Positions 57,291 to 64,000 of a stretch of 64,000 nt of DNA are shown here, in pieces (within the stretch, counting starts at the first letter, position 1; every line of letters starts with the position of its first letter). The stretch is from Serinus canaria (Eukaryota; Chordata; Aves; Passeriformes; Fringillidae). Under the pieces are notes generated by a model that saw only the letters and a list, made by a program, of their open reading frames with translations, had not been told where the DNA came from and searched no databases. The position numbers were made by a program, and so were the translations under genes. Location: assembly GCF_022539315.1 (NCBI RefSeq), contig NC_066313.1, positions 36,679,059 to 36,743,058 on the forward strand, given 5' to 3'.

Positions 57291-57910
57291 GCAGATGTGT
57301 GTCACTGTCATGTCACTGTCATATTTTCTGAAAAGTCTCTTCTCCAGGATCTTTTCACCTGGGAAGCTGAGAAGCTTCAGAGAATTATCTGACTGCTTCT
57401 CCTGTGTTTTGCTGCTCTGGAATGTGGTATGGAGATTGTTTATCCAACATGTGAATTGTTTTTACTTGATGACCAACCATGGTCCATCTATGTAGGGACG
57501 CTGGACACAGTCACAAGTTTTCATTATCATTCTTTGTAACCTTCTGTCTGTGTCCTTTCTCTATTCTTTAGTATAGTTTTAGTATAACATTCTTTAATAT
57601 AATATAGTAACATAAAATAATAAATTATCCTTCTGAGAACATGGAGTCAGATTCTCAATTCCTCCTTCATTCTGGGGACCCAGCAATACCACAGAGGTGT
57701 TCTCTGCTCTGCACTCACTTTGGCACATACATGTTTGAGCAAGGCATGTATGTCTGCAGACAATCCTTTTCCAGGGTCACAGTGGCCAAAGTGTCTGCTG
57801 CCCCCTGAAGAAGCTGCTGTTGAGCATGCTACAGTATGCAGGTATTATTGCAGCATCCTTAATAAACTCATTTTGGAAGCAATTGAGACAGTTACCCCAA
57901 CAATCCAGAT

Positions 57911-57966
57911 AAAAAAAAACAAAAACAAAAACAAAAACAAAAACAAAAACAAAAACAAAAACAAAA
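57911..57966. repeat. (CAAAAA)n simple repeat
   Basis: An A-run followed by about eight CAAAAA units. It could be an expanded poly-A-like tract, but I see no retroposed gene next to it. Confidence 0.95.
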
Positions 57967-60389
57967 CAATCAACTCAACCACAAAACAGGTTTTCTGATA
58001 ATTATATTTGGTAGATGTGGTAATCAGACTGGTGACTGGTCCTCATCTTGGAAGATGAGCAGCAGACTGGTATTTGCAAGGTTAGGGCACAGCTGGATGT
58101 GTTCAGTGCACGTTGTTTTGTTCAGATGAGAAGTGCCTGAGCGTAGGGTGGTGTTCCTGGGTCAAGGCAGCAACACTCAAATTTGAAGCACAGCTGGGAC
58201 TACTGCCTTTTGTTTACTCAGGCACTAGTTTGTTTTGCACTTGAAGAAAATGAAGCCTGACTTCTTGCCCTTAGGGAGGAGAATCAGAGGAGGAAGCGAG
58301 TGTTGAGAGTGCAGAGATCAGAAAACTTAGAGCAGTTATTTTGGATCCTGGTACCAGCATGACTGCAAGGGAGAGGGGCTACATGCTGCCCTGCAACCTG
58401 CTCTGGAGGTTTGCTCCCGGGGCTGGGCTGGGATTGGTTTTAGAGTAACTGATTGAAACTGTGTAAGGCATATTTGTGCACAGGACAGTCATTTCTTTGG
58501 TTTTTAGGACAGATGTGAAGAAGCTGAGGAGGGAATAGGATGGAAGTGTGGTAGGTGCAGGGTCAGCAGCTACAGGGACACTCTGTCCTGCTGCACCCCT
58601 AATGAAGTACATTTCCTTTATTTCCCCCCCCCCAGAAAAGGGTAAGAGTGAGCAAGCTGCATTTTCTCCCTGGTCTGGAAGCATTGTCACCACAGAGGTG
58701 TCCCCTCCAGTGCTTTCAGCTTGCTTGGTCCTGACAGGATTCGGTCTGCAGCTGTCACCGGTTTGTTCAGCACAGTCCATTTGGGCAGATATCTTCAGCT
58801 CTGCTACATGGATCTTATTTTCCAGCTGTCATCTTGTATGAAAACAAAATTTCTGGCGTAACCAGATCAGTCAGAATTGATAAATTCCTCTGGCTTCATG
58901 AGAACAACTGTATGTGTTTAAAACAGTGGAAAAACCTTTCCATGGGGAGGTGTGTGGAAGCAGAGCCCTGCATCACCACCCCCATGTCTCCTGGGGAGGG
59001 GACCCATGTCTCCATGGATTCTGTGAAATTTACATCAAGATTTAATTATAATAAATAATAAACACAAAGGCATCTGCATGTGTGGGGTCTTTCAGCCAGA
59101 TTATGTGAAGTAGCTGACATAGAGGAATACTGTAAAACTAATTAGCTCTTCCTGTTCACCAATAGATTATAAATTAATTCCATCTCCTTTTCTAATTGGT
59201 CATTTGAGGGTGGATTAGGCCCACATTAAAATGTTTCTTGATCTTCAAAAGTAAGTAGGTGGTTTAGTTATACAATTAGGCAATTATTTAGACAATATTG
59301 TACTTTTTAATCAGTGTATTAGAAATAGGAAAAGTTTGCCCCTATGTTGCTGACAGATCAGCAGGAAAACTGTCTTTCTTTACTGTTTTTCTCCCCCATA
59401 TTAATTATTTCAAAAAGGTTTGTCAGCACTGTAGAAATCCAACCACCAGTATAATTGGGTCACACACTTTGATTTGAAGTGACCCCTCACTGTTGGCCTC
59501 ATTATTGAAATCTGCCCATTTGGTTTGACTTCTGTGCATGAGATATCAGGGGCCAACTCCAGTACTGGCAAGATTCCCACCCCAGTTACAGACATAAACC
59601 AAATTATTTCCTTTGGAGCCTCTATCAGCACTCAGGGATTGTACAAGGTGCAGGAAGTGGCATGAGGCATTAAAAAAATTGTAATGTAGAAAATGTAATA
59701 ATGCATTAGTATCTCATCAAAATCAGTTTATCACTAAATTGCTCCAAATTTAAATATGCTATTTCACTGTTCACATCACTCCTAGAGATGGATGCTGGTA
59801 AAGATCCCACCAGTGCAGAAGGCTGGGTAATAGGCTTGGTGACCCACCCTAATTCCAGCATCGTGAGGTAAGGCTTTGCTAACACTGCTGCTATTATTGC
59901 TGTGTCTGCCTTCCTTATTAGGGAAGTCTGAGAATTAATTTCTCCTTGGACTGCCTCACACAGATCGGATCATCACTGAACTGGAAGATGGCAAAATAAC
60001 CATAACACTTCCAGCTGACCATAACAACCTTATGACTTACAACCTTACCATAACTCTTGCAGCTGACCCAAACTTCAGGAAACGTGTAAAAGAGGAGTGA
60101 GCATAACCTGCAGATGCCAAAATTACCTCCAGCCACAGCTGAATTCTTGCAGAATAGCAGGAGGCAGTGATCCATCTGGTCAGCCTGATTACACAGCATG
60201 GGGCTTTGGTCCTGCCCAAAGGTGGGATGGAGCCAAGGGTTTTGGGAGGGAGCCAAGGGCATCTCCAGAGCTGGCAGGGAGGGCATAGAGAAGCTTAATT
60301 TAGGCTCTGCATGGTGGTGAAAGGCAAGAGGATGAAAGGCAATGGGCAAAAGCTAAAATATGAGAGGTTTGGATGAGTGGAAAGAGAAA

Positions 60390-60545
60390 TCCTTTCTCTA
60401 TGAGGACACCTACCCCACCACCCAGAAAGGCTCTGCAGCCTCCCTCCTTGGAGGCTGTCAAGACCCAAGTGAAATACTGAGCCCCTGAGGCAGATCTTGG
60501 AGTTGACCCCCCAAGGTCCCTTTTAGCCTGATTTTTTCTCTCATA
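60390..60545 (+). mobile_element. CR1 3' end fragment, diverged
   Basis: 'ctccttggaggctgtcaaga', 'ttggagttgacc' and 'caaggtcccttttagcctga' follow the order of the CR1 3' region (end of ORF2 plus UTR) with many substitutions. Confidence 0.55.
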
Positions 60546-62097
60546 TTATGGAAAAGCGCAGTGCTACCAAGGGAGATGTGGGCAGACATTTATATGTGCA
60601 GGAAAATATCCAGTAGATGAGCTAATGCACCTTCTCATTTGGCAGTCTTGTGTCATCTAACACTGGGACAGTTTAGGGGTGAGTCACAGATTTAATGAAG
60701 TATTGGGAAAAGTGCCTTTGTTGTGAGACTCTTAATGAGCTCATCTACTTAGCTTAATGAAGTGAGGATTGAGAGTCAGCTTTGATCCCTGTAACTGTTT
60801 ATTTGAGGAACAAATTGGATTGTGGAGTTTGCAGTGTATCAGATAAAGTCACAGCAAAATCCAGTGGCTGAAATCAAATTTAGATGGATTCAGGAGAGAG
60901 GTCAATAATAATCACTAATAAATCTTTTTAACAATAATTCTGATTTTTGGAAAAAAGTTGACATGGATTATGGTCAGTCCTCTGCTGTATTTAAATAAAA
61001 TACATTTATTTGACAGATATTATCCACCTTAAAGTAAAGTGCATTCATGTGAGTCCCTTGCCCCTGCTGGTGCAAGCTGTGGTAGCTGAATGGGTGAACC
61101 TGAGCAGTGGTGCTGGCCTCATTCCCTGGTTTAGTACAGCCCAGGGAAGGCACACAGAGCTGCATTCAAGAGCCTGGCACAAAACCACAGCTTTGTTTCC
61201 AATTATCTATTTCATTTCTTGGACAGATAACCAGCAAAATACTTAGTCTTGTTGTAAAATAATTCCATCCTCAAGAAGCAGCTTAAATTACACTTAGTTC
61301 CTGGGTCTTGGTCATTTGGACAGTCATACTGCACTTTTTGCTACTGTCAGATACAGTGAGTGATTCACTAAAAAGCAGCATTTCATTACTCATCTCCCTG
61401 TAATTCACAAAATGTGAAGCACTTTTGATGAAAGCCACACACGAGCATTACAGTGTTGCAACTAATTGACAGTCAGAGGCTTAACTTTTATTTCAAATAA
61501 TGCAAAATTAATGTGAGCTCACAGTAGAAAATACACATCCTTTGTCCTCAGCATGTTTAGCCAGCACTCAAGATGTACTCCACTCCAGAGCAGTTTTCAT
61601 CAAGAGGCCTAAATACATTTACATGTTAAGTCATTGACTGTCCAGCATTTTTATGAGAAAAAAGGATGAAGTAATAGTTTGATTCTAAGAGCATATGCTG
61701 AAGACCAGCAGTACACTGAGCATAATTCCTCATGGTGACACTGCTCTTTGGCAGCCCTAGGCATGATTTTTCAAGGGTTTTTTTATTTAGAAAAGTGTAT
61801 TTACATTTTAATCTGCTCAGTGTGATGGTCCTCTTGCAATCCACCAATTGTTACAATCCAGCTATTGGAATGAATCTTACATTGGTGAAGAATTTACTGC
61901 CACTCCATGACCTTTATCAACTGCTGGGACGCATTCCTGTGTAAATCATTCTAGATTGATTCTAAACTGATTATTCTTTGTGTGCTTCACCTGTACAGTA
62001 AGTAATACTGTGAATTTTGCCCCTGGACTTTGTTCCACTTTCACAAATTTATATTAAAATTCTTGTGTTAATACCTTTGGCAGTGACTGAGTGGTAG

Positions 62098-62240
62098 CAA
62101 ATCATTGTTACTTTGGTCAGAGCATGGTGCTAATAATGCCAAGGTGGTGGGTTAAATCCCTGTATGGCCCATTCACTTCAGAGTGGGACTTGATGACCCT
62201 TGTGGGTCCCCTTCAACTCAGAGTTGTGTGGTTCTGTGAA
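62098..62240 (+). mobile_element. tRNA-Ile-derived SINE with CR1-like tail (TguSINE1 type)
   Basis: The first 70 or so bases resemble tRNA-Ile(AAU): 'gagcatggtgctaataatgc' spans the anticodon arm, followed by 'aaggtggtgggttaaatccc' over the variable loop and a mutated B box, and 'tgtatggccca' at the acceptor end. The following part ('ttcacttcagagtgggactt', 'gatgacccttgtgggtcccc', 'caactcagag...gttctgtga') is a CR1-type 3' end. This head and tail match the SINE described from zebra finch and other passerines, moved by CR1 enzymes. The A-box region is eroded, so it should not be transcribed as a tRNA. Confidence 0.82.
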
Positions 62241-64000
62241 TACAGTCAGTTGTCAGAGTGCTGCCAGCTGAGGTGTGAATGGGTATTGAGAAGCACAGAT
62301 GGATGAGCAGAATCACAAGAAATGATTCTTCTAGAAGTGGTGGGATGCAGAGATACAGCTTTAAACAGGACTCAGACATCCCAGGCCACCCAGAACTTCT
62401 AATAAATGGAGAGCATGCCATCATCTTCAATTATGAGAATGTCCAAAATAGCATGTGTAACAGTGGATAAATTCACATACCTTACACACCCACTCTGTTC
62501 TTTAACCTGATAGTAAAATCAGCCACAGGTGTTGAAGCTCCCCCACTGCTAAACAATACCACAGGATACATGAGATTTCTTGGGGTTTTTTTCATACCCT
62601 AGAAGCCTGAGCAGGTTCAACACCTACCTGCTCTGTGAGAGTTTGGGGTTTTTTCCCAAAAAACACATGTATACAAATATTTTTAAATCTTAATGTTTCT
62701 TACTTCTCTAAGGAAATCAGACGTAGAGAGAGACTGCCTAGTTTTAAACCACCACATGTTTTTCCTCTTCCATGCCCAGCAAATTTCTGCATTTACAGTG
62801 AAGATGTGTGGGTGCTGTAGGGTACACTGCTAGACAGTGAGGAAGGCCAGGAAACTCCTGGAAGGAAACCAGACCTTGCAAGGACTGAGTCCATCTTCAG
62901 TGATGATCAGCACATCAGGGATCTTAGGCCAGGGCAGGATCCTCAGACTTAGCTGCTTCAAGTGCATTTGAGATAAACCTGAGCTTAAATTCATCATAAT
63001 TAGAAAATATATATATGTAAATGCCTGGATATGTGGCCTTCGTTTCCTCTGCTGTTTCAAGACCCAAATTGTCACAGCTGTGGTCTGGGACAAATGCATG
63101 CCTTGGTTCCTTGCATGCACCCTGAATGCCAAGGACACATTTACCCTGCTGAGGAAATGTTTGACATCTGCATAGGGTCCAGAGTATAGGGAGCCAGGCT
63201 GAGGGGAAATACATGGCTCAGGGGGTATCTGCCATCATTCCTTCTGAGAAAATATTAAATTCCAAGCCAGACCATGAACCTGAACTGAATGAAGCTGTGT
63301 ATGGCTATTTTTAGCATTTCTTCATTTAATAAAACTTGCCTTCTCTATATTATTTTACAGATTTTTAAACTACAGATATAAATTAAAATTCCAGTATGAA
63401 CTTGCTGACAGTCATTAGTTGCATTGCAAAAGGGGCATAGCAATCCATATTAACTTTTTTTTATTGCTTTAGGATATCACAGTTCATTAAAAATAGAATA
63501 AATTGCATATAGAACAATTTTACACGTGCAGTCTTAGGTTTTAAAGGTAATTCCTAATACATGTTCCTCCTGGAAGAGAAAAATACAACTGCAGAATTTC
63601 TCTTTAACTGATTCACATAAATCTGATTCTACAGTTTCTCACAGCAGTTCTCTAAAATTGCTGCCAGTGTAATTTTAGAGGGAAGTGTAATAATAACCTT
63701 AATGGCCAAGAAACTGTATTAAATATATTGTAACAGGCAATATATTGTGAAATCATGCAAGGAAGAAATGTGCATTTTGGTATTTCATACTATTCAAAAT
63801 CAGAAAATGAGGTATCCTGAATCAGAAGGACTCTCCTAGAAAATAAACTGGAGGGTTGCCACAGGGGTGAATGCGGAGCCAGCAGCAGAGACAGAGGCAC
63901 TCTGTGTATGACACTGTGACCTCTCACTCCCAGAGCAGCCTCTGCAGCCGAGGCATTGCATGCCCACGTGCACAAAATGCTCCTCCACCTCCTGCAGCAC
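62241..64000. other. Right end of window, no gene seen
   Basis: AT-rich unique sequence with a GC-richer end after about 63840. Open frames are short and without motifs. Confidence 0.45.

Larger units (their letters stand above)
57300..62090. other. Intergenic region, no gene seen
   Basis: It holds the (CAAAAA)n tract and one CR1 3' fragment, listed separately. A degenerate repeat of 'ccataac...cagctgacc' occurs at about 59995-60070. No coding exon with splice support was found. Confidence 0.45.

Noticed and set aside
57911..57966. CRISPR-like or structured array
   Set aside because: A simple CAAAAA repeat with no spacers, in a vertebrate genome.
62098..62172. Functional tRNA-Ile gene
   Set aside because: The D-arm and A box are eroded and the B box carries AA in place of CG; the CR1-like tail shows it is a SINE.

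Overview
The window reads as vertebrate nuclear DNA from a bird, most likely a passerine. It has long introns with GT-AG junctions, CpG-island promoters, several chicken-repeat-1 (CR1) LINE remnants, avian-type endogenous-retrovirus LTRs, and a tRNA-Ile-headed SINE with a CR1-like tail of the kind described from songbirds (TguSINE1 type). The gene order MRE11(-) / ANKRD49(+) / C11orf97(+) / FUT4(+) is the same as on human 11q21, so this is a conserved syntenic block.

Layout. Positions 1 to 19490, minus strand, hold almost all of MRE11: 19 coding exons can be joined in frame by reading acceptor and donor sites, and the last one runs off the left edge. Between 19491 and 20306 lies a CpG island that serves as a divergent promoter for MRE11 and ANKRD49. 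ANKRD49 has two coding exons (20307-20564, 21002-21460). A second CpG island around 22.9-23.5 kb starts a small three-exon gene, the C11orf97 orthologue (23144-25623), whose exons are too short to stand out as ORFs. A repeat-bearing spacer follows, then an ERVL-type LTR (about 34434-35505) that abuts the CpG island and single coding exon of FUT4 (36000-37067). The last 27 kb (37068-64000) show no gene that I can support; they hold AT-rich unique sequence, another LTR with an (AAT)n tract, CR1 fragments, a (CAAAA)n-type tract and the SINE.

Function. MRE11 is the nuclease of the MRE11-RAD50-NBS1 DNA double-strand-break complex. ANKRD49 is a small ankyrin-repeat protein. C11orf97 is a little-studied small protein. 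FUT4 is a Golgi alpha-1,3-fucosyltransferase that makes Lewis-x type glycans. They are neighbours by ancestry, not members of one pathway; only MRE11 and ANKRD49 share a visible regulatory element.

No new multi-gene system is present. The most interesting local observations are an in-frame 36-bp tandem duplication that copies the 5' splice site of the penultimate MRE11 exon, an internally deleted CR1 joining ORF1 to the tail of ORF2, the hidden C11orf97 gene, and the LTR placed directly upstream of FUT4.
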